Positions 22,490-34,413 of a stretch of 64,000 bases of DNA are shown in pieces. The notes under the pieces were generated by a model. It was not told the origin of the DNA, did not search any database, and saw only the letters and a program-made list of their open reading frames with translations. Every line of letters starts with the position of its first letter. Position 1 is the stretch's first letter. The stretch is from Nageia nagi (taxonomy: Eukaryota; Pinophyta): positions 16,244,001 through 16,308,000 of the forward strand of contig JBITNC010000002.1 of assembly GCA_050084985.1 (NCBI GenBank), read 5' to 3'. The position numbers and the translations under genes are program-made.

Positions 22490-25400
22490 ATGAGCTCAGG
22501 ATCATCGGTGAAGACAACAAGGAAAATAACAGATTCCATGGAATTATTATGGGACACTGAAATTACAGCTCGAAATAAGAACCCCAAGGGCACTGCTGAA
22601 GGTAAGTACCCAAACTTCAGTTTTAATCACATAACACATTCAGCAATGGGGTCGGGTCTCATGTACTTCATTCCCCATAGATGCTTTTCTGCTCCTGAGT
22701 TAATAGAGGTTATAAGGGGGGCATTTGATCCTACAACTAGAATTGTCAGAGACTTGCAAGGAAAAACTATCCTAAATTTGGATTCCATTTCAGTAGCGAA
22801 GGCTTTTAATCCACCCTCCCCTATGCATTCCCTTATGCACGTTGATCGGTATATGACACCTAGTTCCAACCTGAGAGCAAGTATCACGACCTGGCTAAAT
22901 AAAAATGCAGCTGGGACCGTAAAGTTTATAGATTTCCCCAATTTTGAGCTCTTGCTCTGTAATTTTTTTGCACATCTGCAATTGTTATTGTCCATGTTAG
23001 CGATAGCAGCAGGCGAAGAGACAGATAGGTATGTCTCACCATCAAAATTGGCTATCGCATACCAGATTTCTCACCCAATTTCTCCTACAATGTATGACTG
23101 GGCTATTGCCCTTTCAGATGGAATGTCTGAACAGTTAGAAAAGATTAGTGAGGGATTTCATTTTGCGTATGTGTCACAAATTGTTTGGATGATGATTCAT
23201 CAAAATGCTGATGTTTTTAAGAATTTAACCTTGGTTCAGACTGATGAAAGTGGGTCTCAGAAGCCAGTGGACAAATGGACCGAGGAGGTGAGGTCCTCAA
23301 CAGATTATTACTTCTTTGTAGAAAACTTTTTGGTTCTTGCAATGAGTTTATTTACCCCCGCAGTTCCAAGATTATCAACAGCTTCCAAGCTTTACCTCCG
23401 AATGCCCCATGGAGAGATCGGGGACTGGTTCTTCACAGAGGAGGGTACTTTCATCAGGCTTTATGGGTTTTCTGGGGCTCCTTTCTTACTACCGGTCCAT
23501 GTAACGGATTGGGTTTTCAGTATGGAATACGCCAAACAAATGGATTATATAGATTCTAAATATGGAGCTGCAACAAAAAAGAGGATAGTTTATGCCCTTC
23601 CTCATAAAGTGCACGAGTTGGTGCTTCAAAGCAGAGGAGCAAGTGAATAATTAAAAGGTAAATTGTTGAAATTAAAATTGAAAAAACTTAGTCAATATTT
23701 GCTATATGATCCCGAGGATATCTTTGGCAAGAGGTTGAGGAGCCAGCCCAATCCCCCGAGTTTTAGAGCTGAATCCAGGCCGAAGCTACTTAGTTAGTGA
23801 AACCTGGAACATGAAGGCAAGGTAATGCCCACTACCTGGATTACTAAGGATTTATTGTCACCATGGTTAAGTTTTTATAGCAAGAAAGCAAATTTTGACC
23901 CAAAAATAGATTCCATCTCAAAAAAGTCTTTGAAAACCTTAAGAGATCAGAGATGGAGTGAGGAAAAAATAGTTGCCTTCACCCAGTACCGGATTGAGTC
24001 TGGAAATTAGAATACCCCTTTAGATTTTGATTTAGATGATAAATTTGAAGAGATGTGGAAAATAGAACATCCCACAGACATCCCTATAGGTGAATGTTCA
24101 GATGATAGTGATGAGGAGAGAGAGCAGGGACGTGCAGGGTCCCAAGCATCAGCTCAGGAGGAGCAACCTGAGGAAGAAACCAGGGAAGTTTCCATAGAAA
24201 TAGTGGTTAGGAGGCCCAGGAGAGTGTATACCATTAAAAGAAAAGTCCAAAAAGAGAAGGCACCACTCCCACCACTGCCAAAGAGAAGAAGGAAGAGCCC
24301 TACTCCATCAGGTACGCTCTCTACTCCCTCTTCCCCTATTTCTCCTACTCCTTCTCTGTCTATTTCTATCACGCCCATTTCCATTCCAATTTCACTTCCA
24401 TAAATTCCAGTAACCATTCTAGCTTCACCCATTCAATCTCTCATAACACCACCACCACCTATCCAATGGCAAAGCTCCCTTCCCCTTACATCCAGCCCAC
24501 AAATTCCCCCCATCATTAGCATCACTATAATACCATCATCACATCCACCATCTCTGCCTCCATCATCCTCTCCTTCATTCATTCTAGCACTTTCTACCGT
24601 GAATCCATCCGGTAGTAGTGTCCCCGGGCCCAGTCAAGCTAGCCCCGTGACACCAACACAGTAGATCATGGCCTCCTCCTCTCAGGAGTTGAGCGCTAGA
24701 TCTCCATTTATTATGATATCAGGACAACAAGTATCTATGGATGGCATTATGCAGCAATACCAATAGATGAAATAGGGACAAGATGCATGGATGTAAAAGT
24801 AGGTCAAGAAGCTTCCAGTTCCAGATAATCCGATAAGGCTCCGAACTTCAATGGATCCAAAGCATAAGGTGCTTGAAATGGTAATTGCCCAGGACCCACA
24901 AGAGGGCAAAGTGATCTATCTGCTATGAACACTCAAGTAAAAATTAACACACGAAGCATATCCCAGAGTGATAAAAATGAACTCTTGCAAACTACAGTAG
25001 ACCTTAACATATCAGAGCTGACAAAGTTGGAGGTCAAGTACAGTAAGCTGCAAAAGGCCCATGAAGCTATGAAGCAGTAATTAGACACTCAGAAGGTAAA
25101 ATTGAAAGCTGCAGAAAATAATATATTAGTTTTGAGGGCTAGTTTAGTGATGACTCCTACAGCAGACATTTTGAGTCAGAAAGATGCCATCATCTCTCAG
25201 AGAGATGCTGATATAGCTGCCAGAGTAGCAGACATTGTGACAAAAGATACAGTTATTAGCGGTTTGAATGCTAATATAGCGCAACTCCAATTAAGTTTGA
25301 ATGTGAATAAGGTAGATAAATCTTTTTTGTTAAATATGAAGAAAAGATTTCAGGAGCTGAGGGTGCAAGAAATCAAAGATTTGATTCATCTGAGAGACCA

Positions 25401-26004
25401 TATAGAATCATGCTTATCAGAGTTCAAAAGGCTCGAGGTTGAGGTCACCAGATGCGAAAATATTTTGAATCCAATTTCAGAACAGGCCAAGCAAGCAAAC
25501 AAGAGGCTGAACGACCTCTCTAATGAAAAGCTATAGTCTTATAATATTGGTGATCGAGTGGAACTCATGTCGGTAATTAATTACCCAGTGAGGGGGAAAT
25601 GGGTTTATCATGAGATCAAGGGTAATGTCCTAAGTTGAACACAAGAAATGGAAAAGCTGAAGTTAGAGATTCAAGGATTAAATGCATCCAGAATCCTAGA
25701 GTTATGGAGAAGTGACGGCTCACTTATCTCTGAAGCTGAGTTTTTGAGTGGTCTATAGAGCATGATTCAAAGCACTGATGATATTGATACGCTCTTGGTT
25801 TCATTTGATGAAACCAATTTGATAAAATTCTTTAATTCTTTGCCAAACGGTGGCTTTCACATTCAGCAATTATTGAGAAAATATGCTCATGTGTCTTATG
25901 AAATCTTGAACACTATAGCTTTAGCTCATGCAAGGCTAAAGGATTTTTCTAGGATCCCCATAGACTAGAGTAAGGTTCAGCAACTCCTGAATATACAAAA
26001 CTGA
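22490..26004 (+). pseudogene. sense-strand accessory gene of element A, distant PMD-like fold suspected
   Basis: The ATG at 22490 opens 386 uninterrupted codons, the longest clean globular frame in element A. The same frame continues, broken by TAA and TAG stops, through a basic segment, an acidic stretch (DDSDEEREQ), and a Pro/Ser-rich region to about 24900. After a frameshift a coiled coil (25102-25536, with KDAIISQRDADIAARVADI) and a C-terminal domain run to 26004. The segment LIEVIRGAFDPTTRIV, then GKTILNLDSISVAKAF, resembles the PMD pattern of helix, Asp-Pro-x-Thr, hydrophobic strand. That similarity is my inference. The gene lies between IN and the 3' LTR on the same strand, unlike the antisense PMD genes of B and F. 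Confidence 0.6.
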
Positions 26005-26092
26005 AGTTTGATTCATTGATTCATTCTAATAAGATTTTGGATTCTAAAATTTCTTTGTAATTGGCAAAATTTTCCCATAGATGTCGCCAAAA

Positions 26093-27417
26093 TGTATGTC
26101 AATACATAATCATTACTCCAAGGTTCTTCTGAAAGTATGATCACTTCCGAAGGTGACGTAGGCTAAGCATAATCATAATGGTTTCAAGAATCAGTTTCCA
26201 AAAATAATTACGTTATTATGGAAGAAGAAAAGCCCCATGAATTAACGTTGAGTAACCTGGATCCCGGAAGAGATGACGTCAGTGATTTCATACCTTAACC
26301 CAAAACCAGATCCCGAAAGAGATGAGGTCAGCAAGGAGTGATTGAATAGCTAGAGCCAGTAAGTAGAATATTCTAGAATGTAGGGATGAGGTCAGCAAAA
26401 AGGTTATCAAAAATCCATAATCAGTAAAGTGAAGCGTTCTGGAAGTATGAAGGTGACATCATGGGGAAAACAATATTCACACTTTTTAACAAAAATTAGA
26501 TCCCAAAAGCGATGAGGTCAGCAAGGAATGGTTGAATAGTCGGAGCCCGTAAGTAGAATATTCTGGAAGTATGAAGATGACATCATAGGGAAAATAATGT
26601 TCACATTTTTGAATGAAACCAGATCCCAAAAGTAATGAGGTCAGCAAGGAGTGATTGAATAGTCGGAGCCAGTAAGTAGAATATCCTGGAAGAGACGAGG
26701 TCAGTGAGAGGTGAGATCATAGTTATCAAGAAGCCGTATCATCTACAATCTACCCAATTTTTCTAATATTCTACCAAGTGGCGTATATAGTTAGTATCAG
26801 TTAAAAGAAGGCTAGAATCTTGAAGCTATTTTTGTAAATGTTTCTGTTCTACAATTCTTGTAATTGTTGTTATTTCAGTATAAGTAAGGAATAAACAAAG
26901 GAAAAAGGGTCGGAAGCCCTAGTATTGCTCCTTACATTTGTTCTCTAAGACCTGTAGTTTTTTTATCAATAATATGATATCATCTTGACCTTTCTTATCT
27001 AGCACTCGTAATTGTTATTCTTAATTAGGTTACATTATGGCAGCTTGGCGTGTTTCCTAAATGATAATTACGAGTTGTTAGTATAACTGTGTCTGCATAC
27101 ATGGTAGAGTAAAGTTGGGAAACTACTAGAGAGTGAGAGCTTGTACTGTAGCTGCTACACTAGATTCAGGCCAAGGTTTCACACCCTGTGAAAGCCCACG
27201 CTGAACTAGTGATTCAACTTTGCTTTCTTTCTTGTTACCTTAAGCCCTTTTGCTTAAATTCCTCGCACTCTACTCCTTTTATTTCCTTTCCTGTTACTTC
27301 TCCTATACCCAATGTATAAGGAACTGACCTTCTCCAGAGATCAGACTGTCACCATAGTCTGTTCTTGATTTACTTTGGTTAAGACTGTTCATGGCGCATA
27401 TATTACACAATCCTAAT
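26093..27417 (+). repeat. 3' LTR of element A (all but its last 5 bp)
   Basis: It starts TGTATGTCAATAC and matches the 5' LTR to CCTAAT, where element B is inserted. The last five bases (CAACA) are found at 44970-44974. No convincing polypurine tract precedes it. Confidence 0.95.
27413..27417. repeat. left target-site duplication of element B
   Basis: CTAAT is repeated exactly at 44965-44969. In the intact 5' LTR of A this site occurs once, at 15967-15971, followed directly by CAACA. Confidence 0.95.
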
Positions 27418-28264
27418 TGTTGCAGTGAAAATAAAGCTGGAATGTAGAATAACATGAAATACAAATTATTCTTAAACTTTCACTGAACCTCAAATATGTG
27501 AAATAAATAAACATGTTATAATTGGAAAATGATATTGATTTTTAATTAAGACTACAATTGGCCCTTGGAAGGGACTTTTACAAATGCCATTTGCCAAAAT
27601 AAGAGTATTAGATCTCCATTATTTTTTATTTGCTTGCTTCTTTCCTTGATATGAACCTATAAATCCTACACACATATAAGAGACAATAACATCAAAGCAT
27701 CTATGTATGACATGTATTGAATTGAAAGTAGCATAAAACAATAAAATGTATGAGCTCACAAGATTTTGGCAACATTACCCTACTTCGAAGATGGGTCAAG
27801 ATTCTCTCTCAAATTGCTTTGCATGGGCTTGTATTTATAGATTTTGGATGAGATGTTCAAAAGGCTGGTAAGGGGAAGTGAAGAGCCACCGTAGGTCGTA
27901 ACTGACCCCCTCTATCCACATCATCTTGGAAAGATGAATCATTTAAACTTTCTCTCGCTATTTTGGCTTCTTGTTCGGCTGTTATAGAGTCACCGATAAT
28001 TGCCATATGAACGCCGACGACTAGATCAAAACACCGGTGACTGTCTTGGGTCGTCGGTGATTGGTTAACAATATTTGTAATAATATTAAGATGATCGCCT
28101 AATAGCCAATTTTACCTAAAAGAGTCATGTGACCACCCATTTTGTATGTACTCAATGGGAGCTATCCAATAATGTGATTTTTAAACCTATTTCATATTGT
28201 CGCGAGGAGTTATGATTATTTTAATGTTTACTAGTTAAGAAGGGGACATTTTTAGGTGTTTACA
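27418..28264 (-). repeat. 3' LTR of element B (left copy)
   Basis: 847 bp, about 4% different from 44117-44964 over roughly 380 hand-compared bases. On the minus strand it begins TGTAAACACC and ends TGCAACA. A minus-strand TATA box (TATAAATA) lies at 27832-27839. At 27988-28064 it holds an array of CGGTGA and TCACCG words that could form hairpins. Confidence 0.96.
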
Positions 28265-28280
28265 TTTTGCCCCTTTTTGA
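28265..28280 (-). other. polypurine tract of element B
   Basis: The minus strand reads AAAAAGGGGCAAAA directly against the 3' LTR, the expected site of plus-strand priming. Confidence 0.8.
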
Positions 28281-28734
28281 ATTATCAACCGAGAATGCGG
28301 TTGATAATTTCAAAAATATAAAATGAGAAGCTTTATTACCTTTTTATGATATAAGTTTTGACTCAATTTCTTAGATGAATCAAAATTTTGATAAAATGTG
28401 TTTTCATTTTACATTTGATGTAGTTTTGAAAACAAATTTGAATATACTTCAGAAGTGACTATTTTCGGTATGACAATGTGTTGAGCTTGTGTGACAGTTG
28501 CATGACATTTCTATTATGTCGTTTTGCATGTCTAAGCGTACATGTACCGTATAAGTCCTCTTTAGTATATAAGTTTGATGGTGTTGTCCTTTGTCCCGAC
28601 AACGGGGTTTCAAGATGATCTCCTGTAATAATGATACATCACATCTTATCGTATTTTGATTTTCTTGACCAATTCAAGGTTACTTGAAAAAATTTTAATA
28701 TTCTCATGGCTATTTCCAAACGCGGTGCTTTACT

Positions 28735-28825
28735 TCCAATCATCGGCATTTAGTGGCAGTCATCGGCGTCCGTCTTAGAGTCACCAACATTTAGTTACAG
28801 TCATCGGTGTTCGTCTCCAAGTCGT
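28735..28825 (+). repeat. 20-21-bp repeats near the left end of B
   Basis: Four to five units begin TCATCGG, TCACCAA or TCGTCGA. They alternate between a CATTTAGT type and a GTCCGTCT or GTTCGTCT type, giving a 41-bp dimer. The same unit family occurs near the other end of B at 43820-43970. Confidence 0.75.
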
Positions 28826-28960
28826 CGACGTGTTTCAAAAAGAAAAAGTTTTGACTTTTTCTCATTCATTTCTTTTTAGCTGTCCCTTTCATTATCAGCC
28901 AGCCCAAGTTTCCCTTGTGATCTCGTCAATTTCTAGCCATTGATATTCGCTATACTCACC

Positions 28961-31290
28961 ATGCCTCCACGTAGATGCTCCATTGGACGTTCTCGACCTA
29001 TCCGAGAAGAGGTAGGGTTTTGAAATCACTTTCTTTTCTATTTTTTATTTGTAACTTGTATTTTAACCATTTAATTCTAAAATTAACACCGTGAATGACA
29101 TTTAAAAATGATCTTGGTTGTTTCTATCAGATGAATTTTGAAAATCCAGCTTTTGTTTATATATTTTGTGAAATTTTTTCATAATTCGACCTCGATCGTC
29201 GACCTAGGCCGAACGATGATAGAGTTGCTGGTGTTTGGAATACGAACGTCGGTGACTAAGTATTACCTATTTGAAATGCTAGCATTTCAATATGAAATGC
29301 CATTTTTCTCTCTTTTTTTTTGAGCTGAACCCTTTTAACATTATATAGGTTTGAGACGTCTTTGAGCCTCGAGGTAGATATCCCTCAATTCTACAGGAGG
29401 GTAGAGGTCTTCTAGGTCCAACCGATCATACCTTCTTTAAATCCATAGGTTTTGGAGTGGGTACACACATGGGCTGCATTCATTGGGAGTATCCATTATT
29501 GGATGCATTGTTAGATAGATGGGACGTGGTGACATGCACTTTTCATCTTCCGACAGGGGAGATGACCGTCATAGTGGAGGATAACATAGATTATATAGAC
29601 TCCCCATTCATGGATAGAGAATTTTGCCTGTGGTGGATAGGATAGGAGCTTTACCCGCTATTTCTTATTTGTATGGGACTGCTCAGGTTGATACTATTGT
29701 TTCGAAGATTATTTCAGGTGGTATCTAATATTACCAGTACTAGATGGAGGATCAGCAGGGGACGATCCATTTTTCCTACTTGATGGGTTTGGTACAGTGC
29801 TATGCTCTCCCCGATACTAGCAGTGGGAGATTTTCATGGTCGTTATTACCCATTATTACAGATATGATGCAGCATGGTACAGTATATGCTTGGGCACCCA
29901 CATTGTTAGCCCAGATTTACAAGGAGCTCTTCTTTTATTCACAGGGGCATAGGGCCTCTTTATCAGTTACTGTCACTTTGCAGGCGTGGGCCTATGAGCA
30001 TATAGCTGTGGCTCATCCTCTTGGGTTGCTGATGTCAGGGTTTGGTAGTCACTTGGATTATGAGGCAGGCATAGTCAGATGGTGCGATGATTTTTATATT
30101 CACCCATCAGATGGAGTTCGTCAGGATGTGAGCTATTATCGCCACATGCTTAGTCACTTGATTCCAGATCAAGTGAGATTCAGACCTTACCGCTTGTATC
30201 CCATCTAAAGAGAGCTCGTAGCTGAGCTTACTGGTATTCGGTAGCCACATGTTTTGAGTGGTCATCGAGATGATTTTTTGGAGTACTTTCATTTTAAGCA
30301 GGTGCACCGTTAATTCGGTTTAGTTCAGGATGTACCTACCCCATTAGTGCCATATCAGTGCAAGGGCACCATTTTCAGTAGAGGGTGTACAGCTGTTGGT
30401 TTACATAGAGTCGGATCCTACTCAGGAGGAGGGATTATTAGAGAATGATACCGGGGAGGATGATGTAGGGGTATCTGAGGCCTTCAGGACCTGGTGGGAG
30501 GAGGGAGATGATGTCCCAGAGGGTGGATTGGAGGGTTGATGCATTCGTTGGTGCATTGATGTTGATGCAGAGTTAGGTGCAGCAGCAGGAGGGGGAGAGG
30601 TAGGTGAGGAGCCTACAGGAGCAGAGGTTACAAGAGAGGAGGCTGCTGGCAAGGAGGTTATGGTAGATGCCCCTGAGGAGTTAGCTCCTGAGGAGGAGGC
30701 TACGGATGTAGGCGAGGAGGGAGTTGCCCCAGAGGTTGCACGCAGAGTCAAGGAGGCTCCTGCTACATAGGTTCCTAGCATTGATACTTTGCTAGGAGAC
30801 ATTTATGAGCTGAGACACCAGTTAGCACAGGCCCACTCATGTATGTACAGATCTAGGGCTAAGCGAGATAGGTATAGACATGAGAGAGATGAGGCTCGTT
30901 CCTCTTTACAGGGAGCTCAGGCTCATCAGTTGGGAGCAACCTTTACTTCCGAAGGTGGTCCTTCAGTTGTCTGTCATGGCATTTATCAATAATAAGATTT
31001 TTATAGTAGTATAGTACAATCATGGCTGATAGGTGTTCCAACTTTTACTCTGGGGTCTCAGTATCCTATACCTCCAGATAGTTATATGCCTATAGACATC
31101 TCAACATATCAGATAGGCAGCAGTGCATAGGGCACAGTTGGGTCTCCAAGCAGGACTCAGAGGTCACAAGGTCTTTCTAGCAGGAGTGGTACACCTTGGG
31201 CATCTCCCTTAGGGGCTGTTGGTTCATCCGAGTTGCAAAGAGCTCAGCGTCCAAGTAGTCTACAGGATCCGTAGGCACTACTCCTCCGAG
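28961..31290 (+). pseudogene. antisense PMD gene of element B, with a probable intron
   Basis: Exon 1 is ATG at 28961 to 29011 (17 codons, MPPRRCSIGRSRPIREE). A GT-AG intron fits at 29012-29348. Exon 2 opens in phase and carries the PMD: PLLDALLDRWDVVTCTFHLP, GEMTVIVED and, after a frameshift near 29615, YAWAPTLLAQIYKEL and LQAWAYEHIAVAHP (29744-30208). Then come a Glu/Ala-rich acidic linker and a basic helix (YRSRAKRDRYRHERDEARSS, 30845-30905). The gene runs opposite to gag-pol. PMD proteins act in transcriptional silencing in plants, and extra antisense genes with this domain are known in Tat elements. Stops, including a TGA just after the intron, disable it. Confidence 0.8.
29012..29348 (+). 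other. predicted intron of the B PMD gene
   Basis: The donor is GAG|GTAGGG and the acceptor TATATAG|GT, separating two segments in the same phase. The downstream frame starts immediately with the PMD N-terminus (FEPRGRYPSILQEG), supporting the splice. Confidence 0.6.
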
Positions 31291-31800
31291 TCATGGTACC
31301 AGAGAGACTAGTAGACGGTAGAGGCGATCGAGTAGTCCTAGCAGAAAAGGCAGTGGTTGGGGTAATCTTTGAGGATACGCTTTTTCATGATGTTACTTTT
31401 ATATGCTTATGTGATTATTGGACCCTTGTAGTTTTATTGTATGATTTAGGATGTTATGATGACCTTTTGATGGACTATGATGATGTATATATAGATGGAT
31501 AGATCTTTGATATTCATGGTATTTGTATGATTTTTGATACATGAGTTTTCATTCTATTCATAGATTTATGATAAAATAGGTATGATTTGATGTTATGTAG
31601 ATCATGATTATCTTTTATTTACCTGATGATGAACAAATGTTAATGATAGATGTAATTTACAAAATGTATGATGCATAGATATAATTGTGTAATGTATGGT
31701 GAAATATATAATTTAAGTTATTTAAGGACATATTTTTATTATATTTTTGTAGAATCATATGCATCATCTTCCGTACTTGGCAATTTTACAATACAAACTT

Positions 31801-32070
31801 CTTGACATGACAAACTAGTGACTTATGGATGTAAATGAACATTAACTTTATCTTGGTTAGGGGAACAATAAATAATCATTCCTATCCTTTTCAAAGAAAA
31901 GCAATTTTAATAATGTTCAAAGGTAATAGGTAATAGTAAAAATGGCTTGACATGACACACTAGTGACTCATGAATGTATATGAACATTAACTTTATCTTG
32001 GTTAGGGGAACGATAAATAATCATTTCTATCCTTTCCAAAGAAAAGCAATTTTAATAATGTTCAAAGATA
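31801..32070. repeat. 145-bp tandem duplication in B
   Basis: Unit 1 (31801-31945) and unit 2 (31946 to about 32070) both start CTTGACATGACA and share ACATTAACTTTATCTTGG. They differ at only a few sites, mainly transitions. Confidence 0.85.
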
Positions 32071-32550
32071 ATGATATTTTTGAAAGGAATGGGTTTAATA
32101 AAATGATACAAATGATTCTAAACACAAACAGATTATAAACTATGACAACAAATTAGGTGATTTTGGATTAATAACCAAGTTATGATAACATCTACCTCAT
32201 CTTTCTTTATCTCAAGATTTAATAACCTAATATGATATCAAACAATATTGTTATATGTTGATAAAAAATCTATAAACTCCAGTGTGTGTAGTGAGATTCA
32301 TTCCCCTTCTTAGATCATTTGAAATGAAATATCCTAGAGACATTAATAAGCTAGTCTATCTGTATGAAACGTATAGAGGTCCATAGGAAAGAAGGTCGCT
32401 AACCAAAATGGACATATCGCCACTCGTAAGGTATGCCCCATTGCTAGATAGGCATCCATAGCTCTGATGAGGATTAACCCCTCGATTCCGCTACAACCTT
32501 GCTCTACTGCTAGTCAGGCGTCTATAGTCCCAGTAGAGGATATTGTAATC

Positions 32551-32633
32551 ACCCAAGAATCATTGATGTAATGTAGCAATTTTTTTTTTCTTTTTTATCA
32601 TCTCTCTTTTTTTTTTTCAAATGATTCTTGGGT
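32551..32633. repeat. inverted repeat with a T-rich loop
   Basis: ACCCAAGAATCATT (32551-32564) is perfectly complementary to 32620-32633. The loop is mostly T. It lies between the antisense PMD gene and the sense-strand region, where convergent transcripts would end. Confidence 0.6.
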
Positions 32634-33079
32634 TCGGGATGAAGTGAATAATAGGATAGACGCATAACTTTCACTCTTAATGTCTCTTAGAATGATTTCA
32701 TTCAAATTCTCTTAGAATTTTTTAATGTTGTAAGTGCTTGGAGTTTTTGGATTCTCTTTCAAACACAAACTTTATGTTTTTCTATCATCTATGGTATATC
32801 ATTTCTTTATAAAAGAAAAGACAATGTGAATGTAATGATAACAAGGAGATTATTCTAAAATGACCTTTTCACACATTACACATTTACTGGATAATCACTT
32901 TTACAATGACATGCAACATATATTCACATCATACGAGGGCAGGGCACCCAATTGCCAAGTGACCTCTAGATGTTTCCATCTAGGTAGATTTTATAATTTT
33001 TATGTGTTTTATAGTTTTCAATTTTTTATTTTTAGGATTTTATAATAATTTTTTAATTTTTTAAGATTTTATAATTTTT

Positions 33080-34294
33080 TTCTAGGGAATCTATTCATGA
33101 CGCGTTCAAATTGAGTTTGTACTGCATCAGGATTAAATGAGCAATGTGTTGAACTAAACAAGAAACTAAAATCTAATACCACTTGATTATGATAGATTTC
33201 TGGAATACAATAATCTAAGTGTTCGACTGTTACGGTTTGAGTGATAGAGATGGTTCATTCTCGATATTTTAAAGTCAAGTTGTGAGTACAATCAACTATT
33301 ATTTTGGGCTTTTCTATAGGCCATAGAAGATAGAAATATATCATTAAATCATATTATGAGTTAGGAGAACTCTATAACTCAAATGCATTGATACAAACAA
33401 TAACTTGATATCCATTTACTTTGACATCCCAACCGTAAGATTCGCGTGCATCATAGAACATCAAGGCCATTTTTTTATTGTATTTCAAGAGGCATGGAAA
33501 AGATATTTGAATACAAAAGAGTAGGGACGTTATGAATAACTTTCATAAAGATATCTTTGTCATACCTACTTTCGAACCCCGGAAGATAACTTCCATTATT
33601 CCACACTTTATGTTCTTTTGATAATTTTTCGATAATCTTATTTCTAACCCTTATTTGATTCATCGTTGTAAGTTCGGCAATATGACAAGCTTGCCTTTTC
33701 TCCAACTTTCATTTCCAAATTGTGTGTCGCATTTGCATGCGAGAAAATCTGTGAATTTGCCTATAGTATTGTTATGACGTTCTAGTAGGAAAAGCCACAA
33801 AAGTATTTGAAAAATAAAAAAATCACCCTTTGATGAGGTAAATAATGTAAAATTTCATCCATCCATTCTAGGCTTTTTGTTAATTATTTAACGTATTTCA
33901 GCCTAGCTAAAAGGAGTGAATGCTCAGTTAATTGGCAATTTATGATGATTCTCGGTATTCCATAAGGCCATTGTAGGCAGAAAGCTGTTATTTCCTGTGA
34001 TATTCTTTCCATATGGGTGAAATATATTTATGGATCTAAAATAATGCTTACTTCATATCCACAAAAAGTGACTTGCCAACCATTATTCATACCACAAAAC
34101 ATATGATATGTTCTTTCATATTGTTCATCAATAGTCAATTATAAATAATTTAAGAGATTAAGATCAAATCCATGTTTTAAATATGTCAATGCTAAATCAC
34201 CTGAATATCTTAGTGGTGGAAATTGTACTTATAATGGCATTATGCTACCTTCAGTAGATTCCTTTGCCAGATTCATCTTTTCTATTTTAATCAT
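33080..34294 (-). pseudogene. sense-strand post-integrase region of B, two related modules, unknown function
   Basis: A minus-strand ATG at 34294 follows the integrase stop by about 120 bases. About 1.2 kb of protein-like sequence follows, with a few stops and frameshifts, one at a T-run near 33475. Two modules share a pattern: a Gly-Trp/Tyr segment (NNGWQVTFCGYEV; SYGWDVKVNGYQV), a variable helix, and a Trp-Pro segment (LQWPYGIPRIIINC; LLWPIEKPKIIVDC). I do not recognise the family. It is on the gag-pol strand, so it is distinct from the antisense PMD gene. It could be an env-position accessory protein. Confidence 0.45.
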
Positions 34295-34413
34295 TAACAC
34301 TTGACAAATATCAATACTTTTATTTATTTATTAATTTAACAATAAAATAAAATGAAAGAAAACTAATGTACACATTTTTTCATTTTTATTTTTTATCATT
34401 TTTTATGTATAGA

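Larger units (their letters stand above)
31291..33079. other. non-coding spacer inside B
   Basis: No gene is supported. The spacer contains a 145-bp tandem duplication (31801-32070), a 14-bp inverted repeat around a T-rich loop (32551-32633) and AT-rich DNA. Confidence 0.6.

Noticed and set aside
22490-23650. 386-codon open frame considered as a host gene
   Set aside because: It lies between the integrase and 3' LTR of A on the same strand, and its frame continues through point stops into element sequence. It is therefore element cargo.
24154-24432. Minus-strand 92-codon frame rich in Gly and Ser
   Set aside because: It is a shadow of the Pro/Ser-rich linker of the A accessory gene.
30422-30802. 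Minus-strand 126-codon Ser/Pro/Thr-rich frame
   Set aside because: It is a shadow of the Glu/Ala-rich linker of the B PMD gene, where repetitive codons leave the opposite strand open.
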